From Streptomyces sp. NBC_01439 (GTDB lineage Bacteria; Actinomycetota; Actinomycetes; Streptomycetales; Streptomycetaceae), in the NCBI RefSeq assembly GCF_036227605.1, contig NZ_CP109487.1, forward strand, positions 5,557,001 to 5,621,000: a stretch of DNA of 64,000 nt, given 5' to 3'. The notes beneath the pieces are model-generated. The model had not been told where the DNA came from. It searched no databases and was given only the letters and a program-made list of their open reading frames with translations. The translations under genes were made by a program, and so were the position numbers. Below, piece by piece: positions 57,415 through 64,000 of this stretch; the stretch's first letter is position 1; every line of letters begins with the position of its first letter.

Positions 57415-57663
57415 ATGAACGGTTACCAGCATTACCAGCGCTCCGAAGAGATTGCAGCGGAGTGCGCGAGGTACGGCGTGAACCCCGAAACAGTGGCCCT
57501 GGCTCAGGTTCACGCGACGCTTGCGCTTGCCGCTGCTACGGCGGATGCCTCCAACTTCAAGCGCGACCTATATGCGGGCAATGGCGAGGAACTTCCGGCC
57601 GTCAAGACGGCGAAGAACCGTGCCGATCGCGCTGCCGCTTCCGCTGCCGCCTTTCTCGACTAA
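57415..57663 (+). CDS. Small hypothetical protein, 82 aa
   Basis: ATG with AAGGA twelve bases upstream, the site covered by the possible anti-Shine-Dalgarno pairing. The protein is Ala-rich and helical (LAAATADASNF ... KNRADRAAASAAAFLD), cytosolic, without known domain. Its stop is 11 bases before the primase start, so translation of the primase gene may depend on it. Confidence 0.7.
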   Translation: MNGYQHYQRSEEIAAECARYGVNPETVALAQVHATLALAAATADASNFKRDLYAGNGEELPAVKTAKNRADRAAASAAAFLD

Positions 57664-57674
57664 GGGGGGCGGCC

Positions 57675-59120
57675 GTGATTTCTGATGACACCTACTGGGC
57701 CAGGCAGCGCGCACGGCTCGATGTAAGTAACGACGTGCTGCACGTGAACTTCGCGAAGTTCGTTGCTGATCATTGTGCGGACCGCCTCAAGCACGTTGAG
57801 CATGTTGGCTGGTATCGCTGGAATGGCATTGTCTGGGAAGCGACCGGCAATGACGGGGCAGCAATGCAGGCAATCACGGACGCTGTTGCTGTGCTTGCCA
57901 GGCGCATTGTTGATTCGCCTGGTGACACATCGTGGGCATCAGCGGCCATGAGCAAGATGCTTGTGAATTTCCAGCGCCGGGCCATCGTTGCCGAAATGAG
58001 CGTTCTCCGGGAATTCCACGCAACCGTTGATGACTTGGACGCCCGGCGGCACCTGCTGACTTTCCGAAACGGCACCGTGGACCTCCGGTCCGGCAGGCTC
58101 AGGCCCCATGATCCAGCGAATATGCTCACGCAGTGCGCGCGGGTCAACTACGTGTCTGATGCCGAGGCACCGCGCTGGCTCCGGTTTGTCGAAGAGGTCT
58201 TCCCGGACGAAACGGAGCTTCAGCGATATTTCCAGACGTTCTTGGGGTACTGCATGACGGGCGAAGTCCGTGAACACGCGCTAGGTGTTTGGTATGGCGC
58301 CCACGGCCGGAACGGCAAAGGCACCACTGTCCGGACCATGCAAAAGGTATTCGGCGCTGACATCGTTCGCGAGGTTGAGTTCTCGCTTTTTGAGAACGTT
58401 CGGGGGCAGGCTCCCCATACTGAGCAGATTGCCGGACTTCGGGGTGCACGCATGGTTGTTGCGCAAGAAGGCAACCCGGGAACTCCGATGAACACGGCGC
58501 TACTCAAGAATTTCAGCGGCGGGGATCGGATCAGCACGCGTCACCTCATGGGCAAGGTCTTCTCGTATGAGCCGACGTTCACCATTGTGCTGGCCACGAA
58601 CCATTTGCCTGAGTTTTCAGCCGGCGGTGCTGCTCTGTGGGCCCGCACTAAAGCCATTCTGTTTGGCCAGTCTTTCGCTGACCGACGGGACCCAGACCTT
58701 GAGCCGACCATTCAGGGCTCGGAAGCCGAGGGTGTTGCCGCATGGGTTGTTCGCGGAGCGACTCGCTATTACGCCGAGGGGTTGAAGGACACACTCAGCG
58801 TGATTCAGGCCGCGGAACACCACAAAGACAGCGTCGACCCGCTTAAAGACCTGGTAGGCGAACTCTTCGACTACTCCGAGGGCGGGGAAGTCGGCCGTTC
58901 CTCGTTCAATGCCGATTTGAAGATGTGGAGGGACAACAACGGCGACAAGTCGGCAAAGTTCAGCCCATCCAGCGTAAAACGGCATCTGCTGGATAGCGGA
59001 AAGGTCGAAGAACTCCGGCGCAAAAATAGGGGCTGGGTCTACACCGGTATTCGTTTGATGAGTGACCCGGAGAGCGCGGCTGGCCCCGGAATCTTCGACC
59101 ACACAGACGCTGCCACCTGA
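57675..59120 (+). CDS. Phage/plasmid P4-type primase with SF3 helicase domain, 481 aa
   Basis: GTG with AAGGGGGG upstream. The region ~20-200 has the D5_N/P4 pattern (WYRWNGIVWE, LLTFRNGTVDLRSG, FLGYCMTG), followed by an SF3-type ATPase: Walker A GAHGRNGKGT (208-217), a B-like MVVAQEG, and motif C FTIVLATNHLPEF. It loads and unwinds at an element origin, supporting autonomous replication of the excised form. No separate toprim primase domain is seen, so it may be helicase-only. Main replication gene of the element. Confidence 0.9.
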   Translation: MISDDTYWARQRARLDVSNDVLHVNFAKFVADHCADRLKHVEHVGWYRWNGIVWEATGNDGAAMQAITDAVAVLARRIVDSPGDTSWASAAMSKMLVNFQRRAIVAEMSVLREFHATVDDLDARRHLLTFRNGTVDLRSGRLRPHDPANMLTQCARVNYVSDAEAPRWLRFVEEVFPDETELQRYFQTFLGYCMTGEVREHALGVWYGAHGRNGKGTTVRTMQKVFGADIVREVEFSLFENVRGQAPHTEQIAGLRGARMVVAQEGNPGTPMNTALLKNFSGGDRISTRHLMGKVFSYEPTFTIVLATNHLPEFSAGGAALWARTKAILFGQSFADRRDPDLEPTIQGSEAEGVAAWVVRGATRYYAEGLKDTLSVIQAAEHHKDSVDPLKDLVGELFDYSEGGEVGRSSFNADLKMWRDNNGDKSAKFSPSSVKRHLLDSGKVEELRRKNRGWVYTGIRLMSDPESAAGPGIFDHTDAAT

Positions 59121-59200
59121 CTACCTAATTCTCCTACCCTTTCCCCTCCCCGTCCGCAATCGGTTGCAGCGGGGCCTCTCCAAAACGTAAGGAATGACCG

Positions 59201-59512
59201 ATGACCGATACCCCCTGGTACATGCGCAAGAACCAAATTGTTGAGAAGCGTGATCCAGAGCGAATGCGCCGACACCTTGAGTCGCTGGCATCTGTGGCCA
59301 GCGAGGAACTTGACGCCGAGTCGGCCCACCTTCGAGCCGCTGAGGCAAAGGGCGTTCAGCTCAGCCCCGCGCAGCGAATGACGATGGGCTATTCGCAGAT
59401 TGCCCGCAGCGCCGCCGATCAGCTAGGCGTCCAGCCGTCCAAGCCTGAGCCTTCGCCGTCCGGCGATCACCTGACCCCTGACCAGCGCATTGCGCGCGGA
59501 TATGGAGCCTGA
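59201..59512 (+). CDS. Small hypothetical protein, 103 aa
   Basis: ATG with TAAGGA upstream. Highly charged, helical N-terminus (KRDPERMRRHLESLASVASEEL). Two related motifs, LSPAQRMTMGYSQ near 52-64 and LTPDQRIARGYGA at the C-terminus, suggest internal duplication of a short binding motif. No family recognised. Confidence 0.65.
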   Translation: MTDTPWYMRKNQIVEKRDPERMRRHLESLASVASEELDAESAHLRAAEAKGVQLSPAQRMTMGYSQIARSAADQLGVQPSKPEPSPSGDHLTPDQRIARGYGA

Positions 59513-59515
59513 TCT

Positions 59516-59989
59516 ATGACTGCCCTTGAGAATGCCCGTAAGGCCGCTGAGGCCGCCGCAGCGAAGCTAGCCGCCCTTGAGTCCGCCGAAGCTGAGAAGG
59601 CTGCCCAGAAGGCCGCTCAGCGCGACGCCCGCCAGCGAGACCTAGACATCGAGTTTCTGGCTCAGTGGAAGGCGCTTGACGATGAGCTGTTGGACGTTGG
59701 ATCGAAGAGTGCCGCTGACGCTGTGTACGAAGGGGCGGACCCAATTGCCGCTGTTGCTACCTACTGGGTGGCGCGTGCTAAGCGGAACGCCATTCGCCAG
59801 CATGCCCGCATGGCCTACTTCCGTGTTCACGGCGAGCACCCCACCGATACCTTTGCCATGGAACTGAACTATCGGGAAATGATGCTCACTGCCCGACTTG
59901 AAGAGGCGATAGGCGGGGCTGCCAGCCGTCACGCCGCTGACCTCTCAGACGCACTTGAAACGCAGTGGATGGCGCCCGATGGCGCATGA
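59516..59989 (+). CDS. Coiled-coil hypothetical protein, 157 aa
   Basis: Starts 3 bases after the previous stop. N-terminal ~45 residues are Ala/Glu/Lys heptads (coiled coil), followed by a mixed helical domain (EFLAQWKALDDELLDVGSK ... VARAKRNAIRQHARMAYFRVHG). Cytosolic. Unknown function; in the dense small-gene run downstream of the replication gene. Confidence 0.65.
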   Translation: MTALENARKAAEAAAAKLAALESAEAEKAAQKAAQRDARQRDLDIEFLAQWKALDDELLDVGSKSAADAVYEGADPIAAVATYWVARAKRNAIRQHARMAYFRVHGEHPTDTFAMELNYREMMLTARLEEAIGGAASRHAADLSDALETQWMAPDGA

Positions 59990-60203
59990 CGCACTGGACC
60001 CGGGACCGGATGGCGATTACCCATTCTTCCCCCGGCTGCCGGACGGCTCGCCCGCATGGTCTGACCGGTGTCCTGCTGACTATCACGGTTCTCGCGTACC
60101 CCGGGGAATTACCACCATTGTTCGGAACCGTCAGCGCCTCGTGATTGATCAGACTCCGTACGACGCTGCCGGTAACCCAATAGACCCACCGGTATTGCTG
60201 TGA
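59979..60203 (+). CDS. Small hypothetical protein, 74 aa
   Basis: ATG overlaps the end of the preceding gene by 11 bases (MAHDALDPGPDGD). Pro-rich and acidic, with DRCPADYHGSRVPRGITTIV and a C-terminal NPIDPPVLL. No domain recognised. The overlaps on both sides support a translated operon. Confidence 0.6.
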   Translation: MAHDALDPGPDGDYPFFPRLPDGSPAWSDRCPADYHGSRVPRGITTIVRNRQRLVIDQTPYDAAGNPIDPPVLL

Positions 60204-60388
60204 GGGGCGTGAATCCGTTCTGTGAGCTGTGCCCCCGGGCGCCGTACGGCATGGAGACCGGAGCTGTTGTGTCTGCCTGGTATCCGCTATCCCGCGCCGA
60301 GTTGATCGCCCGGGGTATCCGGCCGGACTATCCCGGGTACCGGAAGTCCATGTGCCTGGCTTGCTACCAGGCGTGGAATCGCCGTTGA
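60200..60388 (+). CDS. Small zinc-finger-like protein, 62 aa
   Basis: GTGA overlap with the preceding stop. Two CxxC pairs, CELC at residues 8-11 and CLAC near residue 52, predict a single zinc-binding site. Basic C-terminus CYQAWNRR. Phage elements often encode such small treble-clef or zinc-ribbon proteins. Function unknown. Confidence 0.65.
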   Translation: MRGVNPFCELCPRAPYGMETGAVVSAWYPLSRAELIARGIRPDYPGYRKSMCLACYQAWNRR

Positions 60389-60392
60389 TGAG

Positions 60393-60421
60393 AGGTGCCC
60401 TGTGTCGGACACAGGGCACCT
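60393..60421. terminator. Bidirectional terminator, perfect 13-bp stem
   Basis: AGGTGCCCTGTGT, a 3-base loop and the exact complement, between convergent genes. Its right arm ends inside the stop codon of the minus-strand gene. Confidence 0.85.
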
Positions 60422-61007
60422 AGTCCTTTGTCCCGTCATTGTCCAGTGCTACCCGCGCCCTTTCAGAGAAGTCATCTATCGCGTCCATGAAATTACAAAA
60501 GCGCGTAGCTCCATCCCTCCACTGGTCAGACAGACTGGGCATGCCTGGATAGGTGACGGGCACGCGCATTACTGCAAGCACGGCATACACCAGGCGAGAC
60601 TTTTCGTCGACAAGAGCTGCTGCCGCACTCACTTCTTTAGGGCCAGCGAGCTGAACCCGTGTCGATATCTTCTTCACGTTCTCATGGAGCGCCTCAGACT
60701 CTCGGATGACCATGATCAAATCCATCCCAGGCGGAAGGATTCGAAGACGCTCTAGGTCGCTAAGTTCGTCTGGTGTCGGAGCTAGTAGGAGTTTGGTGAG
60801 GCTTGAGTGCGCGTGGGCTGCGGTAATGAGCTCCTCGTAGACGGCCTGCCGCGCGTCGCGTCGCTGCCGAAGGTGCTCGGCGCGTGCCGCCGTCCTCGCC
60901 TGCTCTCGTGCTGACCAGCCGGTAGCCACCGATGCCCCGATGGTCGCTACCGAACCTGCCAACGCGCCGAGCACTGCTGCCAATCCTGCGTCCATGCGGG
61001 TAACCAT
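60420..61007 (-). CDS. Membrane-anchored hypothetical protein, 195 aa
   Basis: The N-terminal hydrophobic helix (about residues 7-30, LAAVLGALAGSVATIGASVATGW) is followed by an Arg/Ala-rich helical cytosolic domain with AREQARTAARAEHLRQRRDARQ. Type II or signal-anchor topology. Lone minus-strand gene among plus-strand element genes, a placement typical of cargo or immunity genes expressed in the integrated state. I do not recognise the family, and exclusion function is only a possibility. Confidence 0.6.
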   Translation of the reverse strand: MVTRMDAGLAAVLGALAGSVATIGASVATGWSAREQARTAARAEHLRQRRDARQAVYEELITAAHAHSSLTKLLLAPTPDELSDLERLRILPPGMDLIMVIRESEALHENVKKISTRVQLAGPKEVSAAAALVDEKSRLVYAVLAVMRVPVTYPGMPSLSDQWRDGATRFCNFMDAIDDFSERARVALDNDGTKD

Positions 61008-61205
61008 CAGGGCCCAGAAGTCGGGCCGTCAAGGGGGCCGTACTGGCAGTGAAACGCCCTTTCCCTTACGCAACGCTGCCCCAACTGCCGGCGCGTGGGC
61101 CTAACCCCCAGCGACCAGTAGATATGCCCCCAGGCGTTCTCCCCCTCCCCCCTTCGCTGGCGCTACGTCCCCGGACCCGTCGGCATGCAGACCCTTGGAA
61201 CAGCC

Positions 61206-61595
61206 ATGCCCCGAATGCCCAAGAAGCCATGTACTCAGCCTGGTTGCGGCGAACTCACGGATGGTGGTCCGTGCGCTGAACACAAGAAACAGAGGGAGCA
61301 GCAGCGAGGATCGGCCAGCAAGCGCGGTTATGACGTTGGGTGGCAGCGAAAGAGAATGGCTTACCTGTACGCGAATCCATGGTGTGTGCTGTGTAGTCGG
61401 CATGCCAACGTCGCGGACCATTGGCCTTTGAGCCGTAAGCAATTGCTGGCAAGAGGTGAGGTAATGCCTGACGCACCAAAGCACCTTAGGCCGTTGTGCA
61501 CTGCTTGCCACAACAAGGAAACGGCTAAGAACCAGCCGGGCGGATGGGCTGCCGAGAAGGTCAAGCCACAGCCGAATGACGTTCCGCCGTTCTGA
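61206..61595 (+). CDS. HNH endonuclease, 129 aa
   Basis: Metal-dependent nuclease with zinc-binding cysteines (CTQPGCGEL, CVLC, CTAC) and the catalytic HNH core ADHWPLSR ... PLCTACHNKET. ATG at 61,206 has GGA nearby; an ATG seven codons upstream is an alternative. This class of small phage HNH normally lies next to cos and terminase genes and helps in packaging. Here no terminase follows in the window. Confidence 0.88.
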   Translation: MPRMPKKPCTQPGCGELTDGGPCAEHKKQREQQRGSASKRGYDVGWQRKRMAYLYANPWCVLCSRHANVADHWPLSRKQLLARGEVMPDAPKHLRPLCTACHNKETAKNQPGGWAAEKVKPQPNDVPPF

Positions 61596-61910
61596 CTTCC
61601 CGCTGCATCTCCCACCTACCCCCTGGGGGGTGACCCCCTCCCGGCCCTGAGATCGACCGGCAGGGAGGCAAAAAGCTAGCTCCGTAACTGGAGACGTTTG
61701 CGCGGACTTGCAGCAGAAGAGCTTGCCCTTCAATCGGATTGGGCCATACGATCCGTGATCGTCGCCGTATGACCCATGGCCTTTGATGTTGGGACGGAGT
61801 AGCGTTACAAGCGTGACGCTTAGCCAGATCCGTGGATCGGCGGCCATCGACTGACTTATTGTCAGCTCTCAGATACAAGCGGCATTGTGGTTTGAACTCA
61901 AGGAACCATC
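61596..61910. other. Noncoding stretch after HNH gene, with GC-rich symmetric segment
   Basis: No gene. CCTACCCCCTGGGGGGTGACCCCCTCC at about 61,616-61,642 forms nested inverted repeats and is a possible cos-like or terminator site. Further short inverted repeats are CATACG...CGTATG near 61,746-61,770 and AGCGT...ACGCT near 61,801-61,820. The ribosome-binding site AAGGAACC of the next gene is at the end. Confidence 0.4.
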
Positions 61911-62498
61911 ATGAGTAGCACTCCGCGACGACGAATTTCCCGTTGTGTCGGCGCTTCCTGCCTGGCTGCGACACTTGCTGTTTCAACAGGGGCGACTCTC
62001 GCGATAGCTGCCCCTCAAGCATCCGCCCAGGCATCGCGAGCGATACAAGGCGATAGCGGCGACAGTGATCAAGGCGGATCGGACGAGTCCAACTCGGACC
62101 AACGCAGCAGTGATCAACACAGCAGTGACCAACACAGCAGTGACCAACACAGCAGTGACCAACACAGCAGCGACCAACACAGCAGCGACCAACAGAGCAG
62201 CGACCAACAGAGCAGTGATCAACAGAGCAGTGATCAACACAGCAACGACCAACACAGCAGTGATCAACAGCGCAGCAACCAACGCAGCACCCACAAGACG
62301 CCCAGCAACGACACAAGAAACAGCAGAAACGACCAGTTCGATAGTGGCGATGTCAACGGTGTCTCACCGGAGACGATAGGTGGCGCCCTGAATGACCTCG
62401 CGAAATGCCTCCCGAGGCCTCTGCCAGAGAACCCGTATTGCTGGAAGTACGTGGCAGGGGTAGGACTCCTGTGGATAATTCCCGGCAAGGTGGAATAA
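61911..62498 (+). CDS. Secreted Ser-Asp-Gln-His repeat protein, 195 aa
   Basis: ATG with AAGGAA upstream. Signal peptide residues 1-42 (Arg-rich n-region, cleavage after ASA). Residues ~62-118 are SSDQH/SSDQQ pentapeptides from a nearly perfect 15-base repeat, hydrophilic and probably disordered. The C-terminal ~45 residues are a conserved-looking segment with two Cys and a hydrophobic end (KYVAGVGLLWIIPG). Unknown family; may be an element-encoded surface or morphology protein. Confidence 0.72.
   Translation: MSSTPRRRISRCVGASCLAATLAVSTGATLAIAAPQASAQASRAIQGDSGDSDQGGSDESNSDQRSSDQHSSDQHSSDQHSSDQHSSDQHSSDQQSSDQQSSDQQSSDQHSNDQHSSDQQRSNQRSTHKTPSNDTRNSRNDQFDSGDVNGVSPETIGGALNDLAKCLPRPLPENPYCWKYVAGVGLLWIIPGKVE
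62090..62290 (+). repeat. 15-base tandem repeat AGCAGTGACCAACAC (SSDQH)
   Basis: About twelve copies in the secreted-protein gene with silent C/T variation and Gln/His switching. Not CRISPR: no spacers, unit is codon-phased. Confidence 0.9.
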
Positions 62499-62517
62499 GC
62501 GGGGGCTGCGCTTTCTA

Positions 62518-63387
62518 AGCGTTGTCCCGTAAGTACTGGTCACGGGTGAGATGATCTTGCTGTGTCTGGTGTGATCACGGCGTCGGAGCCGTCCTGGATA
62601 GCCCCGTTCGCCGGGCTGAGCCCGCGGCAGTTCAGCAAGCTGATCACCGCGCTGCGGCGCGAGGGAGCCGACCCGGTCCGCAAGGGCCGACCCTGGAGCC
62701 TGCCACTGGAGGACCGGGTCCTGCTGGTCGCCGCGTACTGGCGCACCAACCTCACCCTGCGCCAACTCGCCCCGCTGTTCGGGGTGTCGAAGTCCGCGGC
62801 CGACCGGATCGTCGACCACCTCGGCCCGGCGCTCGCGCTCCAGCCCCGCAAGCGGTTCCGCAAGGACACCGTGCTGATCGTCGACGGCACCCTGGTCCCC
62901 ACCCGGGACCACACCATCGCCGAGCAGTCGAAGAACTACCGGTACTCCACCAACCACCAGGTCGTCATCGACGCCGACACCCGGCTCGTCGTCGCGGTCG
63001 GCCGGCCACTGCCCGGCAACCGCAACGACTGCAAGGCATGGGAGCTGTCCGGAGCGAAAGACGCCGTCGGCAAGGCCACGGTGATCGCGGACGGCGGCTA
63101 CCGAGGCACCGGCCTGGTCATCCCCCACCGCCGCGAACCCGGCCAGAGCGAACTCCCGGGCTGGAAAGAGGAACACAACCGCTCGCACCGCAAGGTCCGA
63201 GCCCGCGTCGAGCACGCCTTCGCCCGCATGAAGACCTGGAAGATCCTCCGCGACTGCCGCCTGAAAGGCGACGGGGTCCATCACGCCATGCTCGGCATCG
63301 CTCGCCTCCACAACCTCACGCTCGCTGGTTGACCAGGAAACGACGCTGGTCAACCAGCATGCCGTAGATCATTTACGGGACAACGCT
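62518..63387 (+). mobile_element. IS5-family insertion sequence, 870 bp
   Basis: Perfect terminal inverted repeats AGCGTTGTCCCGTAA and complement (15 bp, 18 bp including flanking bases), bordered by a TA dinucleotide on both sides (62,516-62,517 and 63,388-63,389) as target duplication. One transposase ORF. Base composition is as GC-rich as the chromosome, unlike the surrounding element, indicating recent arrival from a Streptomyces background. Confidence 0.88.
62562..63332 (+). CDS. IS5-family DDE transposase, 256 aa
   Basis: GTG start 44 bases inside the left repeat. N-terminal helix-turn-helix (LRQLAPLFGVSKSAADRIV) and DDE catalytic core: LIVDGTLVPTRD, VIADGGYRGTG and the RARVEHAFARMK Glu motif. 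Single uninterrupted ORF, apparently functional. Confidence 0.92.
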   Translation: MSGVITASEPSWIAPFAGLSPRQFSKLITALRREGADPVRKGRPWSLPLEDRVLLVAAYWRTNLTLRQLAPLFGVSKSAADRIVDHLGPALALQPRKRFRKDTVLIVDGTLVPTRDHTIAEQSKNYRYSTNHQVVIDADTRLVVAVGRPLPGNRNDCKAWELSGAKDAVGKATVIADGGYRGTGLVIPHRREPGQSELPGWKEEHNRSHRKVRARVEHAFARMKTWKILRDCRLKGDGVHHAMLGIARLHNLTLAG

Positions 63388-63470
63388 TAGGCTGCCTGGT
63401 GTTCAGCGAGTAGCGCGGAGACTTCCGGTACGTCTGCGTACTCCTGCAACCGGTTGAGAATAATGCGCAC
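63387..63470 (-). CDS. 27-residue ORF downstream of regulator, IS5 inserted in its stop codon
   Basis: GTG with a perfect GGAGG five bases upstream, 16 bases after the regulator stop. Encodes VRIILNRLQEYADVPEVSALLAEHQAA. Removing the IS5 copy leaves TAG as the next codon instead of TAA, so the ORF length is unchanged by the insertion. Such a short ORF may be a partner peptide of the regulator or a fragment. Confidence 0.45.
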   Translation of the reverse strand: MRIILNRLQEYADVPEVSALLAEHQAA

Positions 63471-63486
63471 GTGTTCCTCCTAGCCG

Positions 63487-64000
63487 TCAACCCAAGGCGT
63501 CAATTGCCGAAGTGATTAGGGTGCGGGCATGTGCTGCGTAAACGGCGACCTCTTTCAGATTCCCAAATGCCTTAAGGTACATGGCTACGTCACTCGGCCG
63601 CGTTTCCTTGATGGCTGCCGACAGGGTTTCCACGTGGATACGCTGACGGTCAAAGATGGTGAACGTTTCCAGCGGCCACGCTTGCCGGGGCGCCGTGAAC
63701 GGAATGATTCCCAGCGAGATTGAAGGAAGCGCCATCACGGACAGCAGATGACCTAGCTGAGCGGCCATCACTTCGGCGCTGCCAATCCGGTACCGCAAGA
63801 CCGATTCCTCAACCAACACGGCGAATCGGTGGTCACCTTCGCGGATGACGTGTGATCGGTCCATGCGTGCTTCCACAGCACCCGATACATCGTCTGGTGT
63901 CCCGCGAAACTCTGCAATGGAGGTCAGCAAGGCGGTTGCGTAACCAGGAGTTTGAAAGAAGCCGGGCATCACGTTGGAACAGTAGACATGGAACTGTCGC
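63487..64000 (-). CDS. XRE-family regulator with DUF5753 domain, C-terminal part (cut by window edge)
   Basis: The frame is open at the right edge (reading FHVYCSNVMPGFFQTPG), so only the C-terminal ~170 residues are seen. They match the DUF5753 (Scr1-associated) domain: MPGFFQTPGYATALL, VEESVLRYRIGS, AQLGHLLSVMALPSISLGIIPF, and an FTIFDRQRIHVET segment. The N-terminal HTH would lie beyond the window. Such regulators usually pair with DUF397 proteins and control mobile-element or developmental genes. Confidence 0.8.
   Translation of the reverse strand, partial: RQFHVYCSNVMPGFFQTPGYATALLTSIAEFRGTPDDVSGAVEARMDRSHVIREGDHRFAVLVEESVLRYRIGSAEVMAAQLGHLLSVMALPSISLGIIPFTAPRQAWPLETFTIFDRQRIHVETLSAAIKETRPSDVAMYLKAFGNLKEVAVYAAHARTLITSAIDALG

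Larger units (their letters stand above)
53186..64000 (+). mobile_element. Integrative element inserted in ltrA (serine integrase type), right end beyond window
   Basis: Composition is clearly less GC-rich than the rest and the genes are small, close together and phage-like: large serine integrase, P4-type primase/helicase, HNH nuclease, DUF5753 regulator. The left edge is inferred from loss of ltrA similarity near 53,185 and the integrase start at 54,735. No capsid, portal, terminase or tail gene appears in the ~10 kb seen. Two insertion sequences have landed in it. It could be a phage satellite, a decayed prophage end, or an integrative plasmid. Confidence 0.75.

Noticed and set aside
62090..62290. 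Possible CRISPR or iteron array
   Set aside because: 15-base units abut directly and encode SSDQH pentapeptides behind a signal peptide.

Overview
The window is chromosomal DNA of a Streptomyces species. The evidence is the very high GC with strong third-position GC bias, frequent GTG/TTG starts and 4-bp stop/start overlaps, the rodlin and chaplin genes found only in filamentous actinomycetes, an HrdD-type sigma factor behind a sigma-R-type promoter, and several Streptomyces-restricted families (DUF6227, DUF5949, DUF6299). The last ~10 kb is visibly less GC-rich and is a mobile element.

Layout. 1-2.6 kb: the 3' end of a UvrD/Rep-like helicase and an unknown gene. 2.6-8.2 kb (minus strand): a response regulator, sensor kinase, ABC ATPase and FtsX/MacB-type permease operon. 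8.5-10.3 kb: a translationally coupled KAS III/type II thioesterase pair. 10.4-19.6 kb: a secreted M6 metalloprotease, a TetR/MFS pair, a LigB-like dioxygenase behind a perfect 32-bp palindrome, a GNAT acetyltransferase, hrdD, a WYL regulator and a second MFS exporter. 19.7-24.7 kb: a membrane-anchored CBM3-GH16 protein divergent from a processive GT2 with a small membrane partner, then DUF6227 and a VKOR-family protein.

24.8-29.5 kb is an aerial-surface locus: two rodlins, two short chaplins, one long sortase-type chaplin with a very large Pro-rich stalk, two unrecognised small secreted proteins, and a signal-peptide-less degenerate chaplin-like ORF upstream of one rodlin. It is followed directly by a secreted DUF3344 protein and a tightly overlapping exopolysaccharide operon (30.7-41.5 kb) with initiating sugar transferase, two GT4 enzymes, Wzy/O-antigen-ligase-like protein, MurJ/Wzx-like flippase, NodB deacetylase, Wzz-like protein and a CelD/FemAB-like acyltransferase. 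A secreted GH26-like hydrolase converges on its end. An ATP-grasp ligase, FAD oxidoreductase, a GYDHV-repeat protein and a PAS-GAF-PP2C-HATPase phosphatase follow, then small secreted proteins, DUF5949 and a cytochrome P450.

From about 53.2 kb an integrative element interrupts ltrA, whose N-terminal part is missing. The element has a large serine integrase, small ORFs, a P4-type primase/SF3 helicase, an HNH nuclease, a Ser-Asp-Gln repeat secreted protein and a DUF5753 regulator running off the right edge. No capsid, terminase or tail genes are in the visible part, so it resembles a phage satellite or integrative plasmid. It carries two insertion sequences: an IS701-type element (CTAG duplication) between the ltrA remnant and the integrase, and an IS5-type element (TA duplication).

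Most notable observations: (1) a leader at 57.24-57.41 kb in which a hairpin loop displays the exact complement of the downstream ribosome-binding region, which also has a second upstream copy; (2) the degenerate chaplin-like ORF; (3) a canonical -1 slippery heptamer in the IS701 transposase exactly where a frame change would restore its C-terminus; (4) physical coupling of the chaplin/rodlin locus to an exopolysaccharide operon and, nearby, a GT2/CBM3-GH16 pair.
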